A stretch of DNA of 64,000 bases from Alteromonadaceae bacterium (GTDB lineage: Bacteria; Pseudomonadota; Gammaproteobacteria; Enterobacterales; Alteromonadaceae), in NCBI GenBank assembly GCA_013373625.1, contig JABXHM010000038.1:1-64000 (forward strand), given 5' to 3'. The translations under genes were made by a program, and so were the position numbers. Shown here piece by piece: positions 1 through 9,758 of the stretch; position 1 is the first letter of the stretch; each line of letters begins with the position of its first letter. The notes below the pieces were generated by a model. The model had not been told where the DNA came from. It ran no database searches and saw nothing but the letters and a program-made list of their open reading frames with translations.

Positions 1-1479
1 GAAATCGAACTGGAAGACAAGTTCGAGAACATGGGCGCCCAGATGGTAAAAGAAGTGGCGTCTAAAGCGAACGACGAAGCGGGTGACGGTACGACTACTG
101 CAACCGTACTGGCGCAGTCTATCGTAACTGAAGGTTTAAAATCAGTTGCCGCGGGTATGAACCCGATGGATCTGAAGCGTGGTATCGACAAAGCCGTTAT
201 CGCAGCAGTTGAAGAACTGAAAGCGCTGTCTACTGAGTGTGCCGACAGCAAAGCGATTGCTCAGGTAGGTACTATCTCTGCTAACAGCGACGCCGAAGTT
301 GGTGACATCATTGCCCAGGCAATGGAAAAAGTAGGTAAAGAAGGCGTTATTACTGTAGAAGAAGGCCAGGCCCTGCAAAACGAGCTGGACGTGGTTGAAG
401 GTATGCAGTTTGACCGTGGTTACCTGTCTCCTTACTTCATCAACAACCAGGAAAGTGGTTCCGTTGAGCTGGACAGCCCGTACATCCTGTTAGTTGACAA
501 GAAAATCTCTAACATCCGTGAATTGCTGCCAACACTGGAAGCCGTTGCAAAAGACAGCAAGCCACTGTTGATCATTGCTGAAGACGTTGAAGGCGAAGCG
601 CTGGCAACTCTGGTTGTTAACAACATGCGCGGCATCGTTAAAGTAGCTGCTGTTAAAGCACCTGGTTTTGGTGACCGTCGTAAAGCTATGTTGCAAGACA
701 TCGCTATCCTGACCGGCGGTACTGTTATCTCTGAAGAGATTGGTCTGGAACTGGAAAAAGTTCAGCTGGAAGACTTAGGTACAGCGAAGCGTGTTGTTAT
801 CAATAAAGACAACACTACCGTGGTAGACGGCGCGGGTGAAGAAGGCGCAATCGAAGCACGTTGCGACCAAATCCGTGCACAGGTTGCTGACTCAAGCTCT
901 GATTACGACAAAGAAAAACTGCAAGAGCGTCTGGCTAAATTGTCTGGCGGTGTAGCAGTAATCAAAGTCGGTGCCGCTACTGAAGTTGAAATGAAAGAGA
1001 AGAAAGACCGCGTAGAAGATGCGCTGCATGCCACTCGTGCTGCGGTTCAGGAAGGCGTAGTACCTGGTGGTGGTGTAGCACTGGTTCGCGCTGCAGCTAA
1101 ACTTGAAGAAATGACTGGTGACAACGAAGACCAGACTCACGGTATCAAGCTTGCCCTGCGCGCAATGGAATCGCCACTGCGTCAAATCGCGTCTAACGCG
1201 GGCGCAGAAGCCTCTGTAGTTGTAAATGCAGTTAAAGGCGGCACTGGTAACTACGGTTACAACGCTGGCAACGATACTTACGGCGACATGCTGGAAATGG
1301 GTATCCTTGACCCAACTAAAGTAACCCGTTCTGCGCTGCAGTTTGCATCATCTATTGCATCACTGATGATCACCACTGAAGCCATGGTTGCTGAACTGCC
1401 AAAAGATGACGCTGGTGCGCCTGACATGGGCGGCATGGGTGGAATGGGCGGTATGGGTGGCATGGGCGGCATGATGTAA
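1..1479 (+). CDS. groL: GroEL chaperonin, 5' end cut by window edge
   Basis: The reading frame is open from base 1, so the gene begins outside the window. By comparison with E. coli GroEL about 59 N-terminal residues are missing. GroEL forms the cytoplasmic double-ring ATP-dependent folding chamber with GroES. Visible family signatures are the ATP-binding stretch [12 protein letters not shown] near the start, the [12 protein letters not shown] signature in the last third, and the C-terminal GGM-repeat tail ending in MM. The internal ATG at 31 is not a real start because conserved sequence ([10 protein letters not shown]) precedes it in frame. groES should lie just upstream, outside the window. 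A strong terminator follows. Identification is essentially certain. Confidence 0.98.
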   Translation, partial: EIELEDKFENMGAQMVKEVASKANDEAGDGTTTATVLAQSIVTEGLKSVAAGMNPMDLKRGIDKAVIAAVEELKALSTECADSKAIAQVGTISANSDAEVGDIIAQAMEKVGKEGVITVEEGQALQNELDVVEGMQFDRGYLSPYFINNQESGSVELDSPYILLVDKKISNIRELLPTLEAVAKDSKPLLIIAEDVEGEALATLVVNNMRGIVKVAAVKAPGFGDRRKAMLQDIAILTGGTVISEEIGLELEKVQLEDLGTAKRVVINKDNTTVVDGAGEEGAIEARCDQIRAQVADSSSDYDKEKLQERLAKLSGGVAVIKVGAATEVEMKEKKDRVEDALHATRAAVQEGVVPGGGVALVRAAAKLEEMTGDNEDQTHGIKLALRAMESPLRQIASNAGAEASVVVNAVKGGTGNYGYNAGNDTYGDMLEMGILDPTKVTRSALQFASSIASLMITTEAMVAELPKDDAGAPDMGGMGGMGGMGGMGGMM

Positions 1480-1507
1480 TGCACCCATAAGCTCTTTGCT
1501 TATAGCC

Positions 1508-1540
1508 AAAAGGCGCTCTTCGGAGCGCCTTTTTTGTTTT
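1508..1540 (+). terminator. Rho-independent terminator of groESL
   Basis: A 7-bp GC-rich stem (GGCGCTC / GAGCGCC) closes a TTCG tetraloop. It is extended by AAAA/TTTT pairs and followed by a T-rich tail. It begins about 30 bases after the groEL stop codon. Confidence 0.93.
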
Positions 1541-1803
1541 GGTGAATGTGTTTATTTGCAGATTGCCCTAAGAAAAAAATGTAGACGGTGGTGTAGCACA
1601 GTAAGGAAGCCAAAAAAAGGTGTTGGGTTAACACTCTGTTCCTATTTAATTTAAATTGTGGCAGTGTTGACAGTCCCCTTAGCAAAACCGCTAAATGTTT
1701 CGTGATAGTTTACTTAACGCTCTCAAACTAACTTATTATTTCGGGCGTATGAACTGAGTTATATACTCAGGCTTTCGGTTGATACACTGTTGGAATTTGT
1801 GGA

Positions 1804-2628
1804 ATGGCAAAATGGAAATTCTTGAATAACATTTTCTACAAACGGACGGTGCAGTCCTGGTTGATGATTTTGTTTGTATGGCCGGCAATCCCTTTTCTGG
1901 TTGTAACGCTGTGTTTTTTTATTTTTTCCTACTTTCCCTGGCCAGTTACTTTCGACATCGATCCCCCGATCCTTGGCGAAAATAAAGAAGAGCTGATTAT
2001 TTTGATTCATGGTAAAGGTGATAACCCTGAATCATGGCCAAACGGTTTTGCCAAGGAGCTGGAAGAAACGATTTTAACCGACACACAGCAGGTAGTAACC
2101 GTCGATTGGAATCCTTACTCCACTAACATTTTTCGTACTGCCAATAATGCCCGGAGAATAGGTCATCAATTAGGTGATGCCCTGGCTGAGAATAAACAGT
2201 TAAAAAAGGTTCACCTGATTGCCCACAGTGCAGGCTCATTTATGGCCTATGGTTTTTGTGAAACTCTAAAGCAATACAGTACGGATCTATTTGTGCACAC
2301 AACTTATCTGGATCCATTAGGACCCTACAGTGGATTTCAGTGGCATTACGGAACACAAAACTTTGGTTCTTGTGCAGACATCAGTGACGCTTACATCGAT
2401 ATCCACGATAACGTGCCTGGTAGCAACGTACCGGTTGAACATACTCATACGTTTGACGTTAGCGCGCTACGAATCTTAAACAAAAAATACCAGGGCACAG
2501 CGCATATGTGGCCAGTTCAGTATTACCGCGATGCTGTGCTCAGCGGTCAGCTGCCCTTTTGGGAGCCTGGTGAGGAAGTGTTAGGGCGTTATCCCCGGCA
2601 ACACCAGACTGTATTCGAAGAACGATGA
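1804..2628 (+). CDS. Membrane-anchored alpha/beta hydrolase (lipase-like)
   Basis: This is a 274-residue protein with one hydrophobic segment at about residues 19-46, probably an N-terminal anchor, followed by an alpha/beta-hydrolase domain. The oxyanion region reads LIHGKGD. The nucleophile is Ser142 in AHSAG. A late His in GTAHMW is a candidate catalytic residue. It resembles triacylglycerol-lipase or cutinase-like hydrolases of unknown substrate. It stands alone between groEL and a convergent gene and shares a bidirectional hairpin with that neighbour. The ribosome-binding site is weak (GGAA). Substrate and role cannot be inferred. Confidence 0.75.
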   Translation: MAKWKFLNNIFYKRTVQSWLMILFVWPAIPFLVVTLCFFIFSYFPWPVTFDIDPPILGENKEELIILIHGKGDNPESWPNGFAKELEETILTDTQQVVTVDWNPYSTNIFRTANNARRIGHQLGDALAENKQLKKVHLIAHSAGSFMAYGFCETLKQYSTDLFVHTTYLDPLGPYSGFQWHYGTQNFGSCADISDAYIDIHDNVPGSNVPVEHTHTFDVSALRILNKKYQGTAHMWPVQYYRDAVLSGQLPFWEPGEEVLGRYPRQHQTVFEER

Positions 2629-2638
2629 AAGAAGCATG

Positions 2639-2676
2639 TTAATGGTCAAAGAAAGCGACGTTTCTCTGACCATTAA
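2639..2676. terminator. Bidirectional terminator hairpin between convergent genes
   Basis: The arms TTAATGGTCA and TGACCATTAA pair perfectly. An inner AGAAA/TTTCT stem follows after one mismatch, around a GCGACG loop. It lies exactly between the stop codons of two convergent genes (2628 and 2683), with A/T-rich flanks on both sides. Confidence 0.8.
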
Positions 2677-2682
2677 AAATAT

Positions 2683-3495
2683 TTAATAGGTGTATGCTGG
2701 TATCGGTTGAACGAACATACCTTTTTGATATTGTTCAGCTTTTTCATCAGTCAGCTTATCTTTGTTTTTCTCTGCATATCTACGAAGCTTTCTGAAATCA
2801 CTGTTGTCTTCGACTTCTTGCAGTACTTGTCTGTAGCGCGCAAAGCCAGTGACGCCAATAGCGTTCGTCAACCATGCCAGAGTGTCAATCTGGGCTTTCG
2901 TTGCAGAAGGGTAATTAAGCAATAATGTTTCAGCTGCAATATCGGTGAGTTCCTGATCAATGGTTCTGGTACTGACAATTTCTTTGGCAGCTCGTTTTAA
3001 CGAAGTGAGATTACCGGCCAGCATCAGCGTTTTTAAACGGGCGACCCGCTCTGCCGGCTGTTCTTTTTCGAAAACACCTTCTGGCAGTTTGTACATGCCT
3101 GCCACATATTGTTCACCTTCAGCACCGGGTAAGTTATCCAGGGCTGTATCAGCATGGCGCTCCAGTTTATCGAACTTTGTGTTGCTGATCACCTCAGACA
3201 GCACACCATAATAGCGGCCATTTTCTGAAGCCCCAATGGCGCGCGCAAGCCATGCCAGAGTATCGACTTCGCTGGTATAGGCATCGGGGTATTTGGTCAG
3301 CAGAATCTCAGCTGCAATATCCAGCAACTCAGGGTTGCGGATTGCTTGTTTAAATATACGCTGTGAGGCTGATTTTAGCTGCGTTAAGTCTCCTGACAGC
3401 AATTGATCTGCTAAATATCTCTGCTCGCCGCTTAATTCGGCCATGGCACCAAAAGAAAGAAATAAGGCCATTATGGCCGCACTTATTCGTCTCAT
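2683..3495 (-). CDS. Periplasmic protein with two internal repeats, unknown function
   Basis: The 270-residue product has an N-terminal signal peptide (residues 1-19, ending AMA). Its mature part is two copies of one helical repeat offset by exactly 126 residues: DIAAE at 59 and 185, and xDTLAWL at 77 and 203. The predicted fold is all-helical, HEAT-like. It follows the APE ketoreductase gene by 56 bases on the same strand and has its own AAGGAG ribosome-binding site, so it may be the last gene of the APE operon or an independent gene. I do not recognise the family. The duplication is visible directly; envelope location is inferred from the signal peptide. Confidence 0.8.
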   Translation of the reverse strand: MRRISAAIMALFLSFGAMAELSGEQRYLADQLLSGDLTQLKSASQRIFKQAIRNPELLDIAAEILLTKYPDAYTSEVDTLAWLARAIGASENGRYYGVLSEVISNTKFDKLERHADTALDNLPGAEGEQYVAGMYKLPEGVFEKEQPAERVARLKTLMLAGNLTSLKRAAKEIVSTRTIDQELTDIAAETLLLNYPSATKAQIDTLAWLTNAIGVTGFARYRQVLQEVEDNSDFRKLRRYAEKNKDKLTDEKAEQYQKGMFVQPIPAYTY

Positions 3496-3551
3496 TGGAA
3501 ACTCCTTTTATTGAGATCGTTAATTGTCGGGTAGGAAGCCGACTAGTCTGA

Positions 3552-4283
3552 TTAGTACATGCCACCATTCACACTGATAACCTGGCGGGTAATGTATTTT
3601 GCCTGATCTGATACTAAAAAGCCTATGGTATTTGCCACATCGTCCACATGACCGAATGTGCCAAGCGGTATCATTTTTTTGGCCTCGTCAGCCACCGCAC
3701 CTTCAATCATGCCTGTTTCGATAACACCGGGTGCCACACAGTTAACCGTGATTTTACGCTTACCAAGTTCAATAGCTAACGCTTTGGTGGCACCAATAAT
3801 GCCTGCTTTTGATGCACTGTAGTTAGTTTGTCCCCGGTTACCCATCAACCCCGAGACAGATGATAAGGTGACAATCCGGCCGCCCTGTCGCAAACGGATC
3901 ATAGGCATAATGGTTGGTTGCAGTACATTATAAAAGCCGTCGAGGTTGGTATGCACCACACCATCCCACTCGTCGCCGGTCATCGCAGGAAACGCCGTAT
4001 CCTTAGTGACACCAGCATTACATACAACACCATAGTAAGCGCCGTTCAATTCAATATCACTTTCGATGGCCGCTTTTGTACCATCGCGATCGGCAATATC
4101 AAACTGAACGGTTACGGCACTACCTCCGCCATCGATAATATCTTTAGCTACCTTTGCAGCTGAGTCTTTACCGTTGCGGTAATGTACTGCAATGGCATAC
4201 CCTTGTTCTGCTAGTTTATAAGCAGTTGCTTTACCAATACCACTACTGGCACCGGTGACCAGAATTCTCTTTTTATCCGCCAT
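3552..4283 (-). CDS. 3-oxoacyl-ACP reductase (FabG-like), APE ketoreductase, ApeQ equivalent
   Basis: This is a 243-residue short-chain dehydrogenase/reductase. The N-terminal cofactor motif TGASSGIG starts at about residue 10, NAG is at about 89-91, and the catalytic Ser/Tyr/Lys set appears as TLSSVSG and YSASKAG. It would reduce 3-ketoacyl-ACP intermediates with NAD(P)H in each polyene elongation cycle. Its ATG overlaps the end of the exporter gene by 11 bases, with AAAGGA as ribosome-binding site, so translation is probably coupled. Length is normal for FabG. Assignment to the aryl polyene pathway rests on the operon. Confidence 0.92.
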   Translation of the reverse strand: MADKKRILVTGASSGIGKATAYKLAEQGYAIAVHYRNGKDSAAKVAKDIIDGGGSAVTVQFDIADRDGTKAAIESDIELNGAYYGVVCNAGVTKDTAFPAMTGDEWDGVVHTNLDGFYNVLQPTIMPMIRLRQGGRIVTLSSVSGLMGNRGQTNYSASKAGIIGATKALAIELGKRKITVNCVAPGVIETGMIEGAVADEAKKMIPLGTFGHVDDVANTIGFLVSDQAKYITRQVISVNGGMY

Positions 4284-6588
4284 AACATCCTTTCTCGTGT
4301 GTATTCTGAGTGTTATTAAACAGGCTTATTGCTGCTATAAAGTTAATTGTATTGCCAATGAGGATAATGCTACCAAATGACTGAACAATTGGCATGGAAC
4401 TAAAGGCGAGTAACCCAAACGATAATAGGCTGGTCACTGCTGAAAGCAATATTGCCTGTTGAGTAGTCTCTGGGTGGCTGGCCATTTCTTTGGCAAAAAT
4501 AATGTAATCCATGCCCAGGCCAAGCACTAAAAATAACGCCATAATATGGAAAACGTTGATTGAATGTCCTGTCGCGCTTACTAGCGCAATGGCAATAAAG
4601 CTGGCTGAAGCAGGGATGAGCAACAACACGACTGTCGACAAGTTGCGATAGTAAACGGCGACTAAAAGGGCTATAAGGCCATACGCCAATAACAACAGCT
4701 TTGTGCCTGTTTCCCGTTGGGCTTTTAACGCGTTGCTCGCGTTGGCCAGTGTATTGACATACTCGACGCTGGTAATGTTCTTGCTGGCTGCTTCGATGGC
4801 TGGCAAATCACTGCCTTTCCTGATCAGGGCGAAGCTGTATATCAGGTTGTCCTGTTCAAACCATAATGGTGGTAAAGATGGCAATTGGTTCTCTAAGTCA
4901 TCAAAGTGCAGCGGCGGAGTTTGAGCGGCGAGTTTAAAGTCACGCTTTACCTGATCGCTAATCCGAGGGGCTAGGCCAATGGCTGCTACAAACCTATCCA
5001 GTGCGCCGCCTTCCTCGTAGAGCTTTTTCTGTAGTGTATAGTTGTTCAATTGTTGATGCGGGGATGGTAAGTAGTCGGCCACACTGCTAATGGCCTGAGG
5101 TGCAACGCCTTCAGCAGTCGTCACTGCGTTTAAAGCAGTGAATATTGCCTCAGGAGTTTCACCCTGAATAAGTAAGTAACGGCCCGGTTCATAAACTTGG
5201 GTTAAATCTGCAATTGCCAGTTCCTGGCTCAGCAAAGCCTCAGATACATGAAAAAATCGCCTTGGGTCATCATTGGTTTTAGTGTTGCCCACCAACATAT
5301 AGCCACCGCAGCCAATTGTGATAAATAAACCTGTTATTACCAGTACCCGAGGGCGCCGGGCAAATATGCGCTGGCACCCATGAATGATGTGCTTTAGCAA
5401 AGACTGACGGGCTTCAATAGGGCGTCGCACCACAAGCGGGCCCAACAGCATCACGCTTAGCCAGGCCATCGCCAGCCCTGAACAGGAAAAAAGCGCGATT
5501 TTTTTTAAAATCAGCAAGTCCGATAGTCCCAGTGCACCGTAACCTACCAGCGACGTAATAACGCTCAACAGCATGGCGCGGAACAAAACGCCTGAGTGAG
5601 CCGGGCCGGAAGCCTGACGATGAGCCAGGTAATGGTAAAAGTAATGTAACGAGTAGTCGACAACAATGCCGATAAGACTGGCGCCAAAAACGATGGTCAG
5701 AACGTGAATGGAGCCAAACACCAGCGTGCTGCTCAATACGCCAAAGCCTACCCCAATTGCAATGGAGCTTATTGACAAGAAAAGCGGCAATAAAGAGCGA
5801 AATACCAGCATCATTAATAGCAATACACCAGCTACAGAGCCAACCGCAATAAGCTGAATGTCGGACTTTGCCGACTGCGCAGAATCGACGGCAAAAAAGA
5901 ACATACCCGAGCGTAACACGGTAACGTTAAATTGTTGGCTCACCTGAGTTTCGGCCGCCTGAATCCGGCTATAGAGAGTCTGTTGTGCAGACATACCCTT
6001 CGGAAAGGTACTAAACATCACGGAAAAAGACGTTGCTTCGCTCTCTGTTCCAGACGGCGAGGTCTGGAAAGGCATAGTCTGGCTGTCCAGGCTTGTCAGT
6101 AGATAATCTGAAAACCATCCGAGTGGATCTTGTTCGAATGGGATAAGTCTGACGCCATCACCTATCTGGTATAGTTTGCGTAAGGCCTGGTCCGCGATTT
6201 GCTGGGGGCTGTTCGATGCGAGTGACTGACGTTGGTCGGCTGATAATAAATAAAACCGATATGCAGATATTATGTTGAGGAAACTATTTTGAACCGCTTC
6301 CTCCGCAATAACATTCAACTCCGGCAGCGCATTGAGTTTCTCCTGCAGCGCAGCTTTGCTAGCCGCAATCGCAGCTTTATCGTCACCTTTTATCACCACA
6401 ACAAATCGCTGGCTGATATCAGTGGTTAACGTATCAATGGCCTTTTTTAAACCCGGTTCATTAATTTGAGTCGGGTTTAAATCATTGAGATTTGTATCTA
6501 TCTGAAGGTGCTGCGCATTCAGTACAAATAACACGGCACTTATGATTACGGCCAGTATAAACGTCAACGGTAACAGCAGGGGTTTCAT
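4273..6588 (-). CDS. MMPL/RND-family exporter of the APE cluster (ApeM equivalent)
   Basis: About 771 residues with the MMPL layout: one N-terminal transmembrane helix, a large periplasmic loop, five to six helices, a second loop and a final helix block. This family moves lipids and pigment-lipid conjugates across the inner membrane. In APE clusters it is thought to export the finished lipid-linked polyene with the LolA-like partner encoded just upstream. The open frame extends upstream to 6720, but that start would overlap the LolA gene by over 100 bases. The Met at 6588, 17 bases after the LolA stop and directly before the first hydrophobic helix, is preferred. No strong Shine-Dalgarno is visible there. 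Confidence 0.88.
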   Translation of the reverse strand: MKPLLLPLTFILAVIISAVLFVLNAQHLQIDTNLNDLNPTQINEPGLKKAIDTLTTDISQRFVVVIKGDDKAAIAASKAALQEKLNALPELNVIAEEAVQNSFLNIISAYRFYLLSADQRQSLASNSPQQIADQALRKLYQIGDGVRLIPFEQDPLGWFSDYLLTSLDSQTMPFQTSPSGTESEATSFSVMFSTFPKGMSAQQTLYSRIQAAETQVSQQFNVTVLRSGMFFFAVDSAQSAKSDIQLIAVGSVAGVLLLMMLVFRSLLPLFLSISSIAIGVGFGVLSSTLVFGSIHVLTIVFGASLIGIVVDYSLHYFYHYLAHRQASGPAHSGVLFRAMLLSVITSLVGYGALGLSDLLILKKIALFSCSGLAMAWLSVMLLGPLVVRRPIEARQSLLKHIIHGCQRIFARRPRVLVITGLFITIGCGGYMLVGNTKTNDDPRRFFHVSEALLSQELAIADLTQVYEPGRYLLIQGETPEAIFTALNAVTTAEGVAPQAISSVADYLPSPHQQLNNYTLQKKLYEEGGALDRFVAAIGLAPRISDQVKRDFKLAAQTPPLHFDDLENQLPSLPPLWFEQDNLIYSFALIRKGSDLPAIEAASKNITSVEYVNTLANASNALKAQRETGTKLLLLAYGLIALLVAVYYRNLSTVVLLLIPASASFIAIALVSATGHSINVFHIMALFLVLGLGMDYIIFAKEMASHPETTQQAILLSAVTSLLSFGLLAFSSMPIVQSFGSIILIGNTINFIAAISLFNNTQNTHEKGCYGG

Positions 6589-6604
6589 TAGTAACGAATA
6601 CCGG

Positions 6605-7297
6605 TTAATAGCGGGAAGGAGAGCGCAATACCTGACACCAGTCAGAGGTGTGTGCATAAAGCGCTTCACATTGTTCGAAGGCCGCTCGTTTGCCACTGAT
6701 AGTATATTGCTGTATGTCACTGATCACTACGTCAGTGTGCTGACCGGTAGCATCGAGAACCTTAATACTCAGTGACGTTCCTTTTGCCTGATCAAGCATT
6801 TTGCTTACCTCAATGATATCGAGACCTTTACGAATATATTCATTTTCGGGGCGTAAGATTACTGCTGTGCTTTGGCTGTCTTCTGAAATGGCAAATTCGT
6901 CAATAAAATAGCGGGTATCACCCTTAAGCAGTCGCACAAAGATATTTGACATTATGTATCGGGTGCTGCCGGTCAATGGCGCAAGTCCACCGTCGGCATC
7001 GGTTCTGAAATTATGGCTACTGTTTACATAAAGAATGGCTTCATTAAAGGGCATTTGAGTATGCCAGACCAAACCAAGATCGCACGAATAATAAAAGTCG
7101 CCGTTTGAAGTCAGTGGTACAGGTACTCCCTGAATGTTCTTCTGTTGCGAAAAGTGCCCCGAAAAATGACAGCCAGAGGGAAATATCTCCGCCAGAAGTG
7201 TGGCTTCATCAGGCAAGCGAGGAGCGGCTTGCAGGTGGAGTGGAGCTAAGCCATACAGCACCATGCAGAGAATAACCGCGAGCCAGAATCTAGTCAT
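6605..7297 (-). CDS. LolA-like periplasmic carrier of the APE cluster (ApeL equivalent)
   Basis: This 230-residue protein has a signal peptide (hydrophobic residues about 5-22, ending LQA). Its domain is related to the LolA outer-membrane lipoprotein carrier, with the typical FSQQKNIQGVPVPLTSNGDFY start of the half-barrel. Members next to MMPL exporters are thought to ferry the lipid-linked aryl polyene through the periplasm to the outer membrane. Its ATG overlaps the thioesterase gene by 8 bases, consistent with one operon. Function is inferred from family and context. Confidence 0.85.
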   Translation of the reverse strand: MTRFWLAVILCMVLYGLAPLHLQAAPRLPDEATLLAEIFPSGCHFSGHFSQQKNIQGVPVPLTSNGDFYYSCDLGLVWHTQMPFNEAILYVNSSHNFRTDADGGLAPLTGSTRYIMSNIFVRLLKGDTRYFIDEFAISEDSQSTAVILRPENEYIRKGLDIIEVSKMLDQAKGTSLSIKVLDATGQHTDVVISDIQQYTISGKRAAFEQCEALYAHTSDWCQVLRSPSRY

Positions 7298-7709
7298 GCT
7301 TATTTAACCAGGCGTTGATCGTGTCAACCAGGAATAGCGGTGATTCAAACTGGGTGATTTGGTCTGGCATTGCAACAGCAAACTGGGTTGTTTTAGCTTT
7401 AGTGTGTATTTCTCCGGTCGCTTTATCTTTAATGAGATAACTGATTTTTAACCGGTTTTCCCACTCTGTTACCCATGACTCGATAACAACCTTTTGCTCA
7501 AATAATAGTGGTTTAACGTATTTAACCTGAATATCTACAATGGGAAAAAAGAATCCATGCTCTTCCATTACACTGTAAGGACAGCCAATCTCTGACAACA
7601 GCGCACAGCGTGACATTTCGATGTACTTTGGGTAATTGCCATGCCATACAACCCGGTACGCGTCGACGTCAAAAAAAGGAATATCTATGTCCAGGCTAAC
7701 TTTTTTCAT
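7290..7709 (-). CDS. Acyl-ACP thioesterase, 4HBT hotdog fold (ApeK equivalent)
   Basis: The 139-residue single hotdog domain carries the 4-hydroxybenzoyl-CoA/YbgC-type signature DVDAYRVVWHGNYPKYIE, including the conserved Asp of the FDVDAYRVVWHGNY block. It probably hydrolyses or edits thioester intermediates on the carrier proteins. It lies 6 bases after the ACP gene and overlaps the LolA-like gene, so it is part of the second APE operon. Substrate is inferred from context. Confidence 0.86.
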   Translation of the reverse strand: MKKVSLDIDIPFFDVDAYRVVWHGNYPKYIEMSRCALLSEIGCPYSVMEEHGFFFPIVDIQVKYVKPLLFEQKVVIESWVTEWENRLKISYLIKDKATGEIHTKAKTTQFAVAMPDQITQFESPLFLVDTINAWLNKHD

Positions 7710-7715
7710 GGCCTG

Positions 7716-7970
7716 CTACGCCTTAACTGAGAGTTTTGCTAAAACGTCAATAACGTCCTGAATAGTGCGAACCTGTTTAAACTGAGCAGGGGTAAGGTTT
7801 ACTTTGGTGGACTTTTTCAGATCAATTAACAAATCTACGGCATCGATACTGTCGATATCTAAATCTTCGTATAGCCTGGCGTCAGGTACTACGTCAGAGG
7901 GCTCAAGATCGAATAGTTCAACCAGGGTTTCACGTACTTGTGTAAGGATATGTTCTTGTTCTGTGTTCAT
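7716..7970 (-). CDS. Acyl carrier protein 2 of the APE cluster
   Basis: A small acidic protein (84 residues from the ATG at 7970) with the phosphopantetheine attachment motif DIDSIDAVDLLIDL. The Ser of DSID carries the prosthetic group. A GTG nine bases upstream (7979), overlapping the preceding stop region, is an alternative start; neither has a strong ribosome-binding site. APE clusters usually encode two ACPs, and the other is at 19482. The phosphopantetheinyl transferase at 19835 is the likely activator. Confidence 0.93.
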   Translation of the reverse strand: MNTEQEHILTQVRETLVELFDLEPSDVVPDARLYEDLDIDSIDAVDLLIDLKKSTKVNLTPAQFKQVRTIQDVIDVLAKLSVKA

Positions 7971-7978
7971 AAAATTCA

Positions 7979-8785
7979 CTAACTCTTATTTTTCAGAGGG
8001 GCTCGTGTATCTGAGTCCGCAATTAGTTGACGCTCGTAATAGCTTTCCAGATAGCTTGTGAGTTGTCTGTATTGTTTCGGCCTGGGTAGGCTTGTGTCAA
8101 TGCAATCTTCAAGCGTAATCAAACTTTTTGAGGTTAATGTGAAGGCCGGGCCACCTGGAGGTATATCGTACCACTTGTCGCCTTTCTTTAGCGCCCTAGG
8201 GTGACACTCAATGACTACCGGCATAATTGCCGCATTAACCGCTACGGCCATATTGGCGGCGCCGCGTTTAAACCGAATAACGTTATTTTCCTTGGTGCGA
8301 GTGCCTTCGGGAAAGATTAAAATATTTTCGCCGGCTTCCAGTTTGGCTGCTGCCATTGGCAACACTTGCTCAGCATTGTTGGGGATATACCCGGCCTGGC
8401 GAACGACTGCGCCGGTAAAAACACTCTCCCACACGGCACTTTTCACAAAGCAACACATCTGTTCGTTTACTGCCAGTAACAATACGACGTCGATGAGAGA
8501 AGGGTGATTGGCAATCACTATATGTCCGGGGCGAGCCTGCTTCATTGACTCAACATCAAAGGTGTATCGGATCAGGCCAAAAAAACGCATGAGTCTGATG
8601 AATGTTAAACACCCTTTATGAACACTCCAGCGGATCATTAGCTGCCTTTTGGCAGCTGGGATAAAAGGTAAAGGGCTCAGCAACCGAAAAAAGATACCCA
8701 CAATCAGGGCACCGAATCCAAACAGAAAATAACACATGGCGGCAGAACTAATTTGCCAAATTTTACGTAAGTGAGTTAGTTGCAT
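7979..8785 (-). CDS. PlsC-like 1-acylglycerol-3-phosphate acyltransferase (ApeD equivalent)
   Basis: The 268-residue acyltransferase has a hydrophobic N-terminal segment (about 12-35). It shows the PlsC motifs NHPSLID (variant of H-x4-D) and FPEGTRTKEN. It probably attaches an acyl or polyene chain to a glycerolipid or related acceptor at the inner membrane. It is 34 bases after the chorismatase gene in the same operon. Family assignment is firm; the acceptor in this pathway is inferred. Confidence 0.88.
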   Translation of the reverse strand: MQLTHLRKIWQISSAAMCYFLFGFGALIVGIFFRLLSPLPFIPAAKRQLMIRWSVHKGCLTFIRLMRFFGLIRYTFDVESMKQARPGHIVIANHPSLIDVVLLLAVNEQMCCFVKSAVWESVFTGAVVRQAGYIPNNAEQVLPMAAAKLEAGENILIFPEGTRTKENNVIRFKRGAANMAVAVNAAIMPVVIECHPRALKKGDKWYDIPPGGPAFTLTSKSLITLEDCIDTSLPRPKQYRQLTSYLESYYERQLIADSDTRAPLKNKS

Positions 8786-8819
8786 AATCAGACTCTGCCG
8801 TTATAGCAATAGCGTATTG

Positions 8820-9758
8820 CTACAGACAAAAGCATTCGATTTCGACCAGCAATTCTTTGCGGCATATGTCTGCAATGGTAAATAACATATCTACACCGGG
8901 ATACCGGGCCTCAAGCCAGTTTTGTGTAAACGCCACATCTTGAGGGTAGCGAATATACACTTTGAAGGTTGATAACGAAAGGTTTTCCGGGTTTGCTGTA
9001 GTGAGCAGATGCTCAATATTGCTCTGGGTTACCTCCAGTTGCTTTTCGAGATCGTTTTCACCCAGTGTCTGATGGCCAATAATACTCGCGGTTCCCGAAA
9101 TGAACAGATAGTTTATGTTGTTCAGGTTAAGAGCGGTCGCACGGGCAAATGACGGACTGCTGATCCCATATTGACGGGGATATTCATACGCGTTTACCTG
9201 GTTATTATTCTTAAAATGCTGTGGTTTCTGGTTACTGGCAAACATATAGATAACGGCGCCATCAGAATGATGTCCCAGTGCTGAAGCCGCAGGGAAATTT
9301 TCAGGTGTCAGGCCAGCGCTTTCAAATGCTTTAAGGCGACCGGTACAAAACTTTTTATACAATTCATCATCGCCAGTCCCCGCATTAATGGCGGGGAGAT
9401 AATTCCAAAAGCGGAAAGGGTACGAAAATCCATGCTCAGTCATTACGGAGAGTACAGCTTTATAGGCTTTTTGCGTGTTTTGCTCAATATTGTAGCAATC
9501 ATCTTTACTCAGCCAGTGGGCTATGCAAATTATATCGCTGTTTTTTGACCAGTATGTGTTGCCGGTCTGCCCGCGGACGGTGGGCTGTGAAACTGTCCAC
9601 AGCTCACTAAGTGAAACGGAGGTGGCGCCCTCCAGGCCAGTCGTGATCATTCCGACTTCAAATGGCTCGCATTGCTCAACCAACGGCACTAAAGCTAAAG
9701 TGTTATCGTCCGCAAGTACTTCTTTTACTGGAGTGGAAATGAACAGTTGTTTCAGCAT
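8820..9758 (-). CDS. Chorismatase, FkbO/Hyg5/XanB2 family (hydroxybenzoate starter supply)
   Basis: This 312-residue protein carries hallmark chorismatase motifs: RFWNYLPAIN, YKKFCTGRLKAF and YPRQYGISSPSFARA. Its fold is the YjgF-like trimer family. XanB2 of Xanthomonas converts chorismate to 3- and 4-hydroxybenzoate, the latter being the xanthomonadin starter. Here the enzyme would supply the aromatic head group of the aryl polyene, activated by the divergent ligase at 10017. It heads the second minus-strand operon. The regiochemistry of the product cannot be read reliably by eye. It is not a UbiC-type chorismate lyase. Confidence 0.88.
   Translation of the reverse strand: MLKQLFISTPVKEVLADDNTLALVPLVEQCEPFEVGMITTGLEGATSVSLSELWTVSQPTVRGQTGNTYWSKNSDIICIAHWLSKDDCYNIEQNTQKAYKAVLSVMTEHGFSYPFRFWNYLPAINAGTGDDELYKKFCTGRLKAFESAGLTPENFPAASALGHHSDGAVIYMFASNQKPQHFKNNNQVNAYEYPRQYGISSPSFARATALNLNNINYLFISGTASIIGHQTLGENDLEKQLEVTQSNIEHLLTTANPENLSLSTFKVYIRYPQDVAFTQNWLEARYPGVDMLFTIADICRKELLVEIECFCL

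Noticed and set aside
31-1479. GroEL start at the ATG at 31
   Set aside because: In-frame conserved GroEL sequence precedes it; the gene is truncated by the window edge.
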